A DNA stretch of 64,000 nt. Source: Rhodoferax ferrireducens. GTDB taxonomy: Bacteria; Pseudomonadota; Gammaproteobacteria; Burkholderiales; Burkholderiaceae_C. The stretch spans positions 124,001 to 188,000 of the forward strand of contig MTEI01000005.1 in assembly GCA_002083775.1 (NCBI GenBank), read 5' to 3'. Both the position numbers and the translations under genes were made by a program. Position 1 is the stretch's first letter. Every line of letters starts with the position of its first letter. Under the pieces are notes generated by a model. The model searched no databases. It saw only the letters and a list, made by a program, of their open reading frames with translations, and was not told the DNA's origin. Shown here one piece after another: positions 1 to 8,324 of the stretch.

Positions 1-1
1 C

Positions 2-1210
2 TACGTGGTGAACTGCCCCGAATCGGCCGCCACGGTGACCATCGACCTGAAAGAAGTGGGCCCAACCTATTACTTTGCGCCGCCGCGCGTGTTTGAAGGC
101 TTGCTCACCAGTGTGATGATCCGCATGGAAGACGCAGGCACCCTCAAGCGCAAGATGTTTCACTACTTCATGGACGTGGCCAAACGCGTTGGCCCCACCT
201 TGATGGACGGCAAAACCGTGGGCACGGGCGACCGGCTGCTGTATGCCATGGGTGACTTTCTGGTCTATGGGCCGCTGCGCAACAACTTGGGTTTCAGCCG
301 GGTGCGCGTGGCCTACACCGCGGGTGAGGCGATTGGGCCAGACCTGTTCAGCTTTTATCGCTCGATTGGCGTGAACCTGAAGCAGCTGTATGGCTCCACC
401 GAGACCGCCGTGTTTGTCTGCCTGCAGCCGGATCACGAAGCGCGCGCCGATACCGTGGGTGTGCCGTGCAAGGGGGTCGAGATCAAGGTGGCCGACAACG
501 GCGAGATTCTGGTCAAGTCGCCGGGCTTGCTCAAGGGCTACTTCAAAAACCCCGAAGCCACCGCCGAAGTGCTCACCGCCGAGGGCTGGTACCACACCAG
601 CGACGCGGGTTTTCTGGACGCGCATGGCCACCTGAAGATCATCGACCGTGTGAAAGACGTGGGCCGCATCCAGGGTGGTGCCAACGACGGCGCCATGTTT
701 GCCCCAAAGTACGTGGAAAACAAGCTCAAGTTCTTCCAGCACATCAAGGAAGTGGTGGCCTACGGCGACGGGCGCGACAAGGTGTGCGTGATGATCAACA
801 TCGACTTTGAAGCCGTGGGCAACTGGGCCGAGCGGCGCAACCTGCCGTATGCAGGCTACACCGACCTGGCGCAAAAGCCCGAGGTGTACCAGCTCATCAA
901 GGAATGTGTGGAAAAAGTCAACGCTGACCTGAGTGTGGACACGCTGCTGGCAGGCAGCCAGGTGAGCCGCTTCTTGGTGTTGCACAAGGAACTGGACGCG
1001 GACGATGGCGAACTCACCCGCACCAACAAGGTTCGCCGCGGCTTCATTGCCGAGAAATACGACGTGCTGATTGACGCGCTCTACGGCGGCAAAACCAGCC
1101 AGTTCATTGAAACCCAGGTCAAGTTTGAAGACGGCCGCACCGGCAAGGTCAGCGCCACGCTGCGCATTGACGACACCAAGACCTTTGCGCCCGTCAAGGC
1201 CGCCGCCTGA
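2..1210 (+). CDS. Long-chain acyl-CoA synthetase (AMP-binding), 5' truncated
   Basis: The frame is open from the first bases, so the start lies outside the window; about 402 C-terminal residues are present. It should activate a carboxylic acid with ATP and CoA through an acyl-adenylate in the cytoplasm. Visible adenylate-forming motifs are YGSTET, then GEILVKSPGLLKGYF, then GWYHTSDAG, and the hinge-region IDRVKD. The C-terminal lid domain follows, with EVVAYGDGRDKV. The family is normally 600 or more residues, so roughly a third is missing to the left. The next gene starts 14 bases downstream, so it is co-transcribed with the ABC importer. That context suggests it esterifies the imported acid. 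Family assignment is secure; the substrate is unknown. Confidence 0.9.
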   Translation, partial: YVVNCPESAATVTIDLKEVGPTYYFAPPRVFEGLLTSVMIRMEDAGTLKRKMFHYFMDVAKRVGPTLMDGKTVGTGDRLLYAMGDFLVYGPLRNNLGFSRVRVAYTAGEAIGPDLFSFYRSIGVNLKQLYGSTETAVFVCLQPDHEARADTVGVPCKGVEIKVADNGEILVKSPGLLKGYFKNPEATAEVLTAEGWYHTSDAGFLDAHGHLKIIDRVKDVGRIQGGANDGAMFAPKYVENKLKFFQHIKEVVAYGDGRDKVCVMINIDFEAVGNWAERRNLPYAGYTDLAQKPEVYQLIKECVEKVNADLSVDTLLAGSQVSRFLVLHKELDADDGELTRTNKVRRGFIAEKYDVLIDALYGGKTSQFIETQVKFEDGRTGKVSATLRIDDTKTFAPVKAAA

Positions 1211-1224
1211 AAGAAGTTCACCCC

Positions 1225-2010
1225 ATGGCAACCAAACACATCGGTGACGTCATCCTTGACGTCAAAAACATCTCTCTGCGGTTCGGCGGCGTGAAGGCGC
1301 TGACCGACATCAGCTTCAACGTGCGTGAGCATGAGGTGCGCGCCATCATCGGGCCCAACGGCGCGGGCAAAAGTTCGATGCTCAATTGCATCAATGGCGT
1401 TTACCGGCCTACCGAGGGTGCTATTACTTTCAGAGGCAAAACCTTCAGCCACATGGACAGCTACCAGGTGGCCAGCATGGGCATCGGGCGCACCTTCCAG
1501 AATCTGGCGCTGTTCAAGGGCATGAGCGTGATCGACAACATCATGACCGGGCGCAACCTGAAGATCAAAAGCAACCTGTTCATGCAGGCGCTGCGTATTG
1601 GCCCGGCCCAGCGCGAAGAGGAGATGCACCGCGAGTTTGTTGAACACATCATCGATTTTCTGGAAATCCAGGCGTTTCGCAAAACCCCGGTGGGCCAGCT
1701 GCCCTACGGCCTGCAAAAACGCGTCGACCTGGGCCGCGCGCTGGCGATGGAGCCGCAACTGCTGCTGCTGGACGAACCCATGGCCGGCATGAACGTGGAA
1801 GAAAAACAGGACATGAGCCGCTTTGTGCTGGATGTGAACGAAGAGTTTGGCACCACCATCGTACTCATCGAGCACGACATGGGTGTGGTGATGGACATCT
1901 CTGACCGCGTGGTGGTGCTGGACTACGGCAAGAAGATTGGTGACGGCACGCCGGATGAAGTGCGCACCAACGAAGAAGTTATCAGTGCCTATTTGGGTAC
2001 GGGTCATTGA
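1225..2010 (+). CDS. livG: Liv-type ABC transporter ATP-binding protein (LivG-like)
   Basis: This is one of the two cytoplasmic ATPases of a branched-chain-amino-acid-type (HAAT) importer, 261 residues, a normal LivG length. Walker A is GPNGAGKSS near residue 46, the LivG-typical FQNLALF follows near residue 92, the signature is LPYGLQKRVDLGRAL, and Walker B is LLLLDEPMAGM followed by the switch His in IEHDMGVV. It lies between an acyl-CoA ligase and the permease genes, all on the same strand with short gaps. The related family BraG/LivG transports amino acids, but the neighbouring ligases make an organic acid equally possible. Confidence 0.93.
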   Translation: MATKHIGDVILDVKNISLRFGGVKALTDISFNVREHEVRAIIGPNGAGKSSMLNCINGVYRPTEGAITFRGKTFSHMDSYQVASMGIGRTFQNLALFKGMSVIDNIMTGRNLKIKSNLFMQALRIGPAQREEEMHREFVEHIIDFLEIQAFRKTPVGQLPYGLQKRVDLGRALAMEPQLLLLDEPMAGMNVEEKQDMSRFVLDVNEEFGTTIVLIEHDMGVVMDISDRVVVLDYGKKIGDGTPDEVRTNEEVISAYLGTGH

Positions 2011-2014
2011 GTCT

Positions 2015-2068
2015 GTCATCCCGGGCCTGACCCGGGATCCATGGATTGCGGATCAAGTCCGCAATGAC
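2015..2068. repeat. Family A dispersed palindrome, copy A1 (full element)
   Basis: An outer inverted repeat GTCAT/ATGAC encloses two hairpins: CCCGGG-cctga-CCCGGG and ATTGCGGA-tcaag-TCCGCAAT. It fills the gap between the livG-like stop and the livH-like start. Copies with the same design occur at 7900-7973 and 11700-11777, a half copy at 15349-15384, and a translated half copy at 48076-48110. It may act as a stem-loop in the transcript of the transporter operon. Confidence 0.85.
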
Positions 2069-2099
2069 GTCCAGTAGGCAAAGACAAAGAGGGTTTGAT

Positions 2100-3029
2100 A
2101 TGGCATTTTTTCTTGAAACATTGTTTGGCGGCCTGATGGCCGGCATGCTGTATTCGCTGGTGGCGCTCGGTTTTGTGTTGATCTACAAGGCCAGCGGCGT
2201 GTTCAATTTTGCCCAGGGGGCGATGGTGCTGTTTGCGGCGCTGGCCATGGCGCGTTTTTCCGAGTGGGCCGGCGTCTGGCTGGGCGGTGACCAGTTGCTG
2301 CTGGCCAACCTGATCGGGTTTGTCGGTGCCGGTGGGGTGATGTTCATCGTCGCCTGGCTGATCGAGCGCCTGGCGCTGCGCCACCTGGTGAATCAGGAAG
2401 GCACCACGCTGCTGATGGCCACGCTGGGCATTGCCTACTTTCTCGAAGGTCTGGGTCAGACGCTGTTTGGCGGCAGCATCTACAAGATCGACATTGGCAT
2501 GCCCAAAGACCCGGTGTTCTGGCTCGACTCGGTGTTTGAAGGCGGCATCCTGATCAACAAGGAAGACCTTTACGCTGCCTTTATCGCTGCTGCACTGGTG
2601 GCGGCGCTAAGTGTGTTTTTTCAGAAAACGACCACCGGGCGAGCCTTGCGCGCTGTGGCCGATGACCACCAGGCGGCGCAGAGTATTGGTATTCCGCTGA
2701 ACCGCATCTGGGTCATTGTCTGGTGCGTGGCCGGTGTGGTGGCGCTGGTGGCCGGCATGATCTGGGGCAGCAAACTTGGGGTGCAGTTTTCGTTGGCAAC
2801 TGTGGCCATGCGGGCGCTGCCGGTGGTGATTCTGGGTGGCCTGACCTCGGTGCCGGGCGCCATCATTGGCGGCTTGATCATCGGTGTCGGCGAGAAACTG
2901 TCGGAGGTGTATCTGGGCCCGTATGTGGGTGGCGGCATCGAGATCTGGTTTGCCTATGTGCTGGCGTTGGGCTTTTTGCTGATTCGCCCTCAGGGCCTGT
3001 TCGGCGAGAAGATCATTGACCGGGTCTGA
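2100..3029 (+). CDS. livH: Liv-type ABC transporter permease (LivH-like)
   Basis: This is an integral membrane permease of 309 residues with about eight hydrophobic segments. The LivH-type N terminus, with LYSLVALGFVLIYKASGVFNFAQGA-like character, and the cytoplasmic loop around TTTGRALRAVADD are visible, as is the C-terminal PQGLFG signature. The reading frame is open upstream to 2046, but that part runs through repeat A1. I therefore place the start at 2100, where the sequence becomes MAFFLETLFGG and a weak AAAGAGGG ribosome site precedes it. It should form the membrane channel with the LivM-like protein. Substrate undetermined. Confidence 0.92.
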   Translation: MAFFLETLFGGLMAGMLYSLVALGFVLIYKASGVFNFAQGAMVLFAALAMARFSEWAGVWLGGDQLLLANLIGFVGAGGVMFIVAWLIERLALRHLVNQEGTTLLMATLGIAYFLEGLGQTLFGGSIYKIDIGMPKDPVFWLDSVFEGGILINKEDLYAAFIAAALVAALSVFFQKTTTGRALRAVADDHQAAQSIGIPLNRIWVIVWCVAGVVALVAGMIWGSKLGVQFSLATVAMRALPVVILGGLTSVPGAIIGGLIIGVGEKLSEVYLGPYVGGGIEIWFAYVLALGFLLIRPQGLFGEKIIDRV

Positions 3030-3034
3030 TTTTC

Positions 3035-3078
3035 ATAGCTACTCACCCTTTATACATAAGGGCTAGCAGCAATTTTTA
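3035..3078 (+). repeat. Family B dispersed repeat, copy B1
   Basis: The segment begins ATAGCT, carries a CCCTT-7 nt-AAGGG hairpin, and ends AGCAGCAATTTTT. It matches copy B4 at 63434-63476 in the same orientation and copies B2 (9152-9205) and B3 (52750-52797) on the opposite strand. It lies just after the livH-like stop, within the 76-base gap to the next permease gene. Confidence 0.8.
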
Positions 3079-3105
3079 CTTATAAAAGTTAAGAACGAGA
3101 CAAGC

Positions 3106-4182
3106 ATGTTTTACCGCGAAAACGGCCAATTTAAAACCAGCTATCGGGCAGACCAGCAGATTCTGCCGATCGCTCAAGACCGCGTGGCCATGGGGCTCAT
3201 CCTGGCGGTGGCTTTTGTGGCGGTGCCGCTGCTGGCCAGCGACTACATGTTCCAGGCGATCCTGATCCCGTTTGTGATCATGGCGCTGGCCGCCTTGGGT
3301 GTGAACATTCTGGTGGGCTACTGCGGCCAGATCTCGCTGGGCTCGGGGGCCTTCATGGCGGTGGGGGCATACGGAGCCTACAACTTCTTCGTACGCATTC
3401 CAGGTATGCCGCTGATCCCCACGCTGATTCTCGGTGGCTTGTGCGCCACGTTTTTCGGCATCCTGTTTGGTTTGCCCAGCTTGCGTGTGAAAGGTCTGTA
3501 CCTGGCGGTGGCCACGCTGGCAGCGCAGTTTTTTGCCGACTGGATGTTTCTGCGTATCAAGTGGTTCACCATGGACACGCCTTCGGGCTCGGTATCGGTG
3601 TCCAACCTGCAGGTGTTTGGCCTGCCCATTGACAGCCCGGTGAGCAAGTACCTGTTTTGCGTGGCGATGCTGGCCGTATTGGCGCTGCTGGCCAAAAACC
3701 TGGTGCGCAGTGCCATTGGTCGCGAATGGATGGCCATTCGCGACATGGACGTGGCCGCCAGCGTGATCGGCATCCGCCCGATGTACGCCAAGCTCAGCGC
3801 GTTTGCCGTCAGCTCGTTCATCGTCGGTGTGGCGGGTGCGCTGTGGGCGTTCATTTACCTGGGTTCCTGGGAGCCCGCCGCTTTCTCGGTGGACTTGTCG
3901 TTCAGGTTGTTGTTCATGGTGATCATTGGCGGCCTGGGCTCAATCATGGGCGGGTTCTTTGGCGCGGCGTTCATCGTCATCCTGCCGATCTTCCTGAACC
4001 AGTTTTTGCCGCTGGTGCTGGGGCTGGTAGGCATAGAGATCTCTACGGCCGGTATCTCGCATGCCGAACTGATGATCTTTGGCGGGCTGATCGTCTGGTT
4101 CTTGATCGTGGAGCCGCATGGGCTGGCCAAGCTGTGGGCCACCATGAAGCAGAAGCTGCGCTTGTGGCCGTTCCCGCATTGA
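3106..4182 (+). CDS. livM: Liv-type ABC transporter permease (LivM-like)
   Basis: This is the second membrane subunit of the importer, 358 residues, with about ten hydrophobic segments. The LivM hallmarks are visible: GVNILVGYCGQISLGSGAF near residue 65, the EAA-like loop around GREWMAIRDMDVAA, and VGVAGALWAF. It starts at an ATG 76 bases after the LivH-like stop, with repeat B1 in the gap. About 30 residues precede the first membrane helix, a modest extension. It should pair with the LivH-like permease. The gene order ATPase, H, M, binding protein, ATPase is typical of betaproteobacterial importers of this class. Confidence 0.92.
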   Translation: MFYRENGQFKTSYRADQQILPIAQDRVAMGLILAVAFVAVPLLASDYMFQAILIPFVIMALAALGVNILVGYCGQISLGSGAFMAVGAYGAYNFFVRIPGMPLIPTLILGGLCATFFGILFGLPSLRVKGLYLAVATLAAQFFADWMFLRIKWFTMDTPSGSVSVSNLQVFGLPIDSPVSKYLFCVAMLAVLALLAKNLVRSAIGREWMAIRDMDVAASVIGIRPMYAKLSAFAVSSFIVGVAGALWAFIYLGSWEPAAFSVDLSFRLLFMVIIGGLGSIMGGFFGAAFIVILPIFLNQFLPLVLGLVGIEISTAGISHAELMIFGGLIVWFLIVEPHGLAKLWATMKQKLRLWPFPH

Positions 4183-4247
4183 GCCGCGTGTTTTTGGGTG
4201 TGTGAGTTTTTGGGTGCCTTGTTCTTTTAATTATTCAGGAGACAAAC

Positions 4248-5573
4248 ATGAAAGTTCGTAAAGTGATGTTGGCAGTGGCGGCGCTGGCCGTGGGTGCATC
4301 GGTGGTGTCGACCAGCGCGTTTGCGCAGGCCAAAGAGCAATTTGTGCCGGTCCTCTCCTACCGCACCGGGCCATACGCGCCCAACGGTGTGCCATGGGCC
4401 AACGGTTATGTCGACTACCTCAAGCTAGTGAATGCGCGCGGTGGCATCAACGGTGTCAAGGTCTCGTTTGAAGAGTGCGAAACCGGTTACGACACGGCCC
4501 GCAGCGTGGAATGTTACGAGCGCCTGAAAAGCAAGGGCTCCAGCTTCGTGCAGCCGCTGTCCACCGGCGCCACGTTCGCCTTGACCGAGAAGGCCCCGGT
4601 CGACAAGATTCCGGTGGTGACCATTGGTTATGGCCGCAGCGAGAGCGCCGACGGCTCGGTGTTCAAGTGGAACTTCCCGATTGCGGGCACCTACTGGGTG
4701 GCGGGCGACGCCATCATGCAGGCCATCGCCAAGAAAGAAGGCGGCTTTGACAAGCTCAAGGGCAAGAAGATTGCGCTGGTTTACCACGACAGCCCGTTTG
4801 GCAAAGAACCCATTCCGCTGCTGCAGGAGCGCGCCCGCATGCACGGTTTTGATCTGCAACTGTTGCCAGTGACCGCACCCGGTGTGGAGCAAAAAGCCAC
4901 CTGGCTGCAAGTGCGCCAAGCGCGCCCGGCTTATGTGGTGCTGTGGGGCTGGGGTGTGATGAATTCCACCGCCATCAAGGAAGCGCAAGCCACCGGTTAC
5001 CCGCGCGACAAGATGTACGGTGTGTGGTGGGCTGGTGCCGAGCCGGACGTGAAAGACGTGGCCGACGGTGCCAAGGGCTACAACGCGGTGACCATGCAGC
5101 ACGGTGCCGAACCCCAGTCCAAGCTGGTGAAAGATGTGTTGTCCATGGTGCACGGCAAAGGCCAGGGCACGGGTCCCAAGGAAGAAGTGGGCCAGGTGCT
5201 CTACATGCGTGGTGCCATGAGTGCCATGCTGGGCATTGAAGGTGTGCGCGCCGCGCAGGAGCGTTTTGGCAAAGGCAAGGTCATGACTGGCGAGCAGATC
5301 CGCTGGGGCCTGGAAAACCTGGACCTGACGCAGCCCAAACTGGACGCGCTGGGCTTCGCTGGCGTGATGCGCCCGGTCAGCACCTCGTGTTTTGACCACA
5401 TGGGTTCGGCCTGGGCCCGCATCCATACCTGGGATGGCGCCGCCTGGAAGTTCACCTCCGACTGGCTGCAGGCGGACGAGCAGATCATCAAGCCGTTGGT
5501 CAAGAGCACCGCCGCCAAGTACGCCGCCGAGAAGAAGCTAACCCCACGTACTTCCGCTGACTGCCAGAGCTAG
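4248..5573 (+). CDS. ABC transporter periplasmic substrate-binding protein (Peripla_BP_6 / LivK family)
   Basis: The protein has 441 residues and a clear Sec signal peptide: KVRK, a hydrophobic stretch ending STSAFA, and cleavage before QAKEQ. The mature part fits the type 1 periplasmic binding fold used by Liv-type importers, with VLSYRTGPYAPNGVPWANG near the mature N terminus and a GYDTARSVECYERL segment. It is longer than amino-acid-binding LivK (about 370 residues). Such longer members are often found with acyl-CoA ligases and may bind aromatic or aliphatic acids; that is inference. A good ribosome site (CAGGAGA) precedes the ATG. Two overlapping hairpins lie just downstream. Confidence 0.9.
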   Translation: MKVRKVMLAVAALAVGASVVSTSAFAQAKEQFVPVLSYRTGPYAPNGVPWANGYVDYLKLVNARGGINGVKVSFEECETGYDTARSVECYERLKSKGSSFVQPLSTGATFALTEKAPVDKIPVVTIGYGRSESADGSVFKWNFPIAGTYWVAGDAIMQAIAKKEGGFDKLKGKKIALVYHDSPFGKEPIPLLQERARMHGFDLQLLPVTAPGVEQKATWLQVRQARPAYVVLWGWGVMNSTAIKEAQATGYPRDKMYGVWWAGAEPDVKDVADGAKGYNAVTMQHGAEPQSKLVKDVLSMVHGKGQGTGPKEEVGQVLYMRGAMSAMLGIEGVRAAQERFGKGKVMTGEQIRWGLENLDLTQPKLDALGFAGVMRPVSTSCFDHMGSAWARIHTWDGAAWKFTSDWLQADEQIIKPLVKSTAAKYAAEKKLTPRTSADCQS

Positions 5574-5586
5574 AGCTAGGCACACC

Positions 5587-5643
5587 CTGGCGGCTTTTCG
5601 GAGCCGCCAGATGAAAGAGTCGTTTGACGGGTCTTTCATCTGG
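5587..5643 (+). promoter_or_regulatory. Two mutually exclusive RNA hairpins between the binding-protein and second ATPase genes
   Basis: Hairpin 1 pairs CTGGCGGCT (5587-5595) with AGCCGCCAG (5602-5610) around a 6-nt loop. Hairpin 2 pairs CCAGATGAAAGA (5607-5618) with TCTTTCATCTGG (5632-5643) around a 13-nt loop. Both need the CCAG at 5607-5610, so only one can form fully. Neither is followed by a T run, so a plain intrinsic terminator is unlikely. A role in stabilising the abundant binding-protein message, or in limiting expression of the downstream genes, is inferred. Confidence 0.7.
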
Positions 5644-5659
5644 TCAACAAGGCAAACTC

Positions 5660-6466
5660 ATGGAACAAAAAATCGTTCTCAACGTCAACGGCATCGAGGT
5701 CATTTACAACCACGTCATTCTGGTGCTCAAGGGTGTGTCCCTGAACGTGCCCGAGGGCAAGATTGTGGCCATTCTGGGGGGCAACGGCGCCGGCAAAACC
5801 ACCACGCTGCGGGCGGTGTCCAACCTGCTGCAGGGGGAACGCGGCGAGGTGACCAAGGGCAGCATCGAACTGCGTGGCGAGCGCATAGAGAATTTGTCGC
5901 CCGCCGACCTGGTGAACCGCGGCGTGGTGCAGGTGATGGAAGGCCGCCACTGCTTTGCCCACCTGACCATCGAGGAAAACCTGCTCACCGGCAGCTATAC
6001 CCGCAAAGACAAGGGCGAGATTGCCGCCAACCTGGACAAGGTCTACACCTACTTTCCGCGCCTGAAAACCCGCCGCACCAGCCAGGCGGCCTACACCAGC
6101 GGCGGCGAGCAGCAGATGTGCGCCATTGGCCGCGCGCTCATGACCAACCCGAGCATGGTGCTGCTCGACGAGCCGTCGATGGGTCTGGCGCCGCAGATTG
6201 TGGAAGAAGTGTTCAACATCGTCAAAGACCTGAACGTGCGCGAAAAGGTCACCTTTTTGCTGGCCGAGCAAAACACCAACATGGCCCTGAAGTATTCCGA
6301 CTATGGCTACATCATGGAAAGCGGCCGGGTGGTGATGGACGGCCAAGCCAGCGACCTGGCCAATAACGAGGACGTGAAAGAGTTCTACCTTGGCATGGGT
6401 GGCGGCGAGCGCAAGAGCTTCAAGGACGTGAAGAGCTACAAGCGCCGCAAACGGTGGCTGGCTTAG
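5660..6466 (+). CDS. livF: Liv-type ABC transporter ATP-binding protein (LivF-like)
   Basis: This is the second ATPase of the importer, 268 residues from the chosen ATG at 5660. An upstream in-frame ATG at 5624 lies inside the hairpin region and would add only MTGLSSGQQGKL, so I do not use it. Walker A is GGNGAGKTT near residue 39, the signature is SGGEQQMCAIGRAL, and Walker B is MVLLDEPSMGLAP, as is typical of LivF. The C terminus (KSYKRRKRWLA) is slightly longer than classical LivF. It completes the five-gene transporter. Confidence 0.92.
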   Translation: MEQKIVLNVNGIEVIYNHVILVLKGVSLNVPEGKIVAILGGNGAGKTTTLRAVSNLLQGERGEVTKGSIELRGERIENLSPADLVNRGVVQVMEGRHCFAHLTIEENLLTGSYTRKDKGEIAANLDKVYTYFPRLKTRRTSQAAYTSGGEQQMCAIGRALMTNPSMVLLDEPSMGLAPQIVEEVFNIVKDLNVREKVTFLLAEQNTNMALKYSDYGYIMESGRVVMDGQASDLANNEDVKEFYLGMGGGERKSFKDVKSYKRRKRWLA

Positions 6467-6506
6467 CACACCCCCAGGCTGCGCGCACTTCGTGTCGCTA
6501 CGCCAC

Positions 6507-6521
6507 CCCCCTTGTAGGGGG
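6507..6521. other. GC hairpin in the gap between LivF-like and PaaK-like genes
   Basis: CCCCC and GGGGG pair across the 5-nt loop TTGTA within the 157-base gap 6467-6623. There is no T run after it. The rest of the gap shows no gene; AGGAGA near 6611 is the ribosome site of the next gene. The gap sequence resembles a spacer repeat I have seen in related genomes, but only one copy is present here. Confidence 0.4.
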
Positions 6522-6623
6522 CAACACCAGCTGCCCGGCAAAGGCGGTTCTGCGGTGTTTCTGGAAGGGTAGCTCGCTGCGCATCGCCACCTGAGCGCTG
6601 TTTGAATTTAGGAGATTTGGAAC

Positions 6624-7880
6624 ATGACTGATTTTTTTGACGCGCTGGAAACGCGCGACCCGGCCCAGCGCGAGGCTGATTTGCTCAAGGCCTTGCCCAT
6701 TCAGGTGGCCCACGCCAAGCTGGCCTCAGCGGCGTTGGCCGAGATTCTGAAAGACGTGAGCCCGGCGGATGTCACCAGCCGTGCTGCCCTGGCCAGACTG
6801 CCAGTCACGCGCAAGCATGAGTTGCTGGAGCTGCAACTTAAAAGTCGTAGCGCCAAAAGCAGTGTTTTCGGGGGCTTCAGTGCTGAAAGCTTTGGAAAAA
6901 ACATGCCGCGTGTGTTCGCCAGCCCGGGCCCGATCTACGAGCCTGAAGGCACGGCCAAAGATTACTGGCGCATGGCGCGGGCGATATTTGCGTCCGGTTT
7001 CCGCCCAGGTGAGCTGATTCACAACAGCTTCAGTTACCACTTTGTACCAGCGGGTTCGATGATGGAAACCGGTGCCCACGCGCTGGGCTGCACCGTGTTC
7101 CCGGGCGGCACGGGCCAGACCGAGCAGCAGGTGCAAGCCATGGCCGAATTACAACCCGCTGGCTACATCGGTACCCCCAGCTTCCTGAAAATCATCCTGG
7201 AAAAAGCCGCCGAGATGGGCGTGCCCCTGCCCAGCGTGACCAAAGCCATGTTTGGTGGCGAAGCTTATCCGCCGAGCCTGCGCGACTGGTTTACCGCGCA
7301 TGGCGTGACGGGCTACCAGTGTTATGCCACGGCTGACCTGGGTTCTATCGCTTTTGAGACCGCCGCCCGCGAGGGGCTGGTGGTCGATGAGGGCGTGTTC
7401 CTTGAAATCGTGCGCCCCGGCACCGGCGACCCGGTGGCCGAGGGCGAAGTGGGCGAGGTGGTGGTGACCACACTCAACCCCACTTACCCGTTGATCCGTT
7501 TTGGCACCGGCGATTTGTCCGCCGTGCTACCGGGTGCCTGCCCCACCGGGCGCACCAACACCCGTATCAAGGGCTGGATGGGCCGCGCCGACCAGACCAC
7601 CAAAATCCGCGGCATGTTTGTGCACCCGGGCCAGGTGGACCAGATTGCCAAACGTTTCCCTGAAGTGACGCGTGCGCGCCTGGTGGTGACTGGCGAGATG
7701 GCCAATGATGTCATGACCCTCAAGGTAGAAACCGCCTGCAGCGGCCCGGACGCCTTGTCCGCCAAGCTGCGAGAGGCGATTCGCGACGTGACCAAGTTGC
7801 GCGGTCAGGTGGAACTGGTGGCGGTCGGTGCCTTGCCGAACGACGGCAAGGTCATTGAAGACGCGCGCAGCTACAAGTGA
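6624..7880 (+). CDS. Phenylacetate-CoA ligase-like AMP-binding enzyme
   Basis: This 418-residue cytoplasmic enzyme resembles the PaaK branch of adenylate-forming ligases, which make aryl-CoA esters from ATP, CoA and an aromatic acid. Seen directly are KHELLELQ in the N-terminal part, the AMP-binding segment GGEAYPPSLRDW near residue 214, YATADLGSIAFE near residue 234, RFGTGDLSAVLPG near residue 293, and the C-terminal lid beginning GWMGRADQTTKIRG. Length fits the PaaK family (about 430). It follows the LivF-like gene after 157 bases on the same strand, so it probably belongs to the same uptake-and-activation unit. The exact substrate cannot be read from sequence. Confidence 0.85.
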   Translation: MTDFFDALETRDPAQREADLLKALPIQVAHAKLASAALAEILKDVSPADVTSRAALARLPVTRKHELLELQLKSRSAKSSVFGGFSAESFGKNMPRVFASPGPIYEPEGTAKDYWRMARAIFASGFRPGELIHNSFSYHFVPAGSMMETGAHALGCTVFPGGTGQTEQQVQAMAELQPAGYIGTPSFLKIILEKAAEMGVPLPSVTKAMFGGEAYPPSLRDWFTAHGVTGYQCYATADLGSIAFETAAREGLVVDEGVFLEIVRPGTGDPVAEGEVGEVVVTTLNPTYPLIRFGTGDLSAVLPGACPTGRTNTRIKGWMGRADQTTKIRGMFVHPGQVDQIAKRFPEVTRARLVVTGEMANDVMTLKVETACSGPDALSAKLREAIRDVTKLRGQVELVAVGALPNDGKVIEDARSYK

Positions 7881-7899
7881 CGGCTGTAGGACTGTAGGG

Positions 7900-7973
7900 T
7901 TGTCATTGCGGGCGCCGACCCGCAAGCCATGACCCCGAATACATAGATCCTGGTTCGGTGCCCAGGATGACAA
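7900..7973. repeat. Family A dispersed palindrome, copy A2 (full element)
   Basis: An outer TTGTCAT/ATGACAA inverted repeat encloses TGCGGG-cgccga-CCCGCA and ATCCTGG-8 nt-CCAGGAT. It sits between the stops of two convergent genes (7880 and 7989) and could work as a bidirectional 3' stem-loop. The outer arms match copies A1 and A3, while the second inner hairpin differs, so the elements seem to be built from exchangeable hairpin units. Confidence 0.82.
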
Positions 7974-7988
7974 CCTTTTTCTCTCAGT

Positions 7989-8324
7989 TCAAACGCCCCA
8001 GACAATCGACTCTTCGGCTTTCATGCAGTGGCGCACCATGTCCATGAAGGGCAGGGCGCGCTGGCGCAGGCTGATCACCTCAAAGCGGGGCGGTGGGGCG
8101 TTGTCGGCCTTGGCCCGGGCCACAGCCTCGGCCCGCGTCGCTTCTTCGCGGGCAATGGCGGCCTCCAGCGCGGCCAGGGCGTGTGGCATTTGTTCGGGCA
8201 GCAAGATGCCTTGCAGGCTGGGGTCGGCGGCGCTGTGTTTGCCAATGATCTCCAACACATGCTGACCGTTGGGCTGCAACATAATCACATCCCCTGTTGC
8301 TTTGGATTTGAATTTGTAGAGCAT
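7989..8324 (-). CDS. DUF1840 family protein
   Basis: This is a small soluble protein of 111 residues, starting MLYKFKSKATGDVIML. The N-terminal sequence and the C-terminal block LRQRALPFMDMVRHCM identify the DUF1840 family, common in betaproteobacteria and of unknown function. The middle, residues about 50-80, is Ala/Glu-rich and probably helical. A strong ribosome site (AGAAGGA) stands 8 bases before the ATG at 8324, so I reject the longer upstream frame. Its start codon shares the bases CATG with the first ATG of the divergent peptidase gene. Confidence 0.85.
   Translation of the reverse strand: MLYKFKSKATGDVIMLQPNGQHVLEIIGKHSAADPSLQGILLPEQMPHALAALEAAIAREEATRAEAVARAKADNAPPPRFEVISLRQRALPFMDMVRHCMKAEESIVWGV

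Noticed and set aside
1081..2019. Long open frame on the - strand opposite the livG-like gene
   Set aside because: It is an antisense shadow of a GC-rich gene; the translation is rich in His, Gln and Val with no domain, and the + strand frame has full ABC motifs.
4425..5426. 333-codon - strand frame opposite the binding-protein gene
   Set aside because: It is an antisense shadow: no ribosome site, no recognisable domain, and the + strand protein has a signal peptide and family motifs.
5587..5643. Intrinsic terminator after the binding-protein gene
   Set aside because: The stems are strong but no T run follows either one, and the operon continues; recorded as alternative hairpins instead.
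5636..6541. 301-codon - strand frame opposite the LivF-like gene
   Set aside because: The complete ATPase motifs are on the + strand; the - strand translation has the His/Val-rich look of complement frames.
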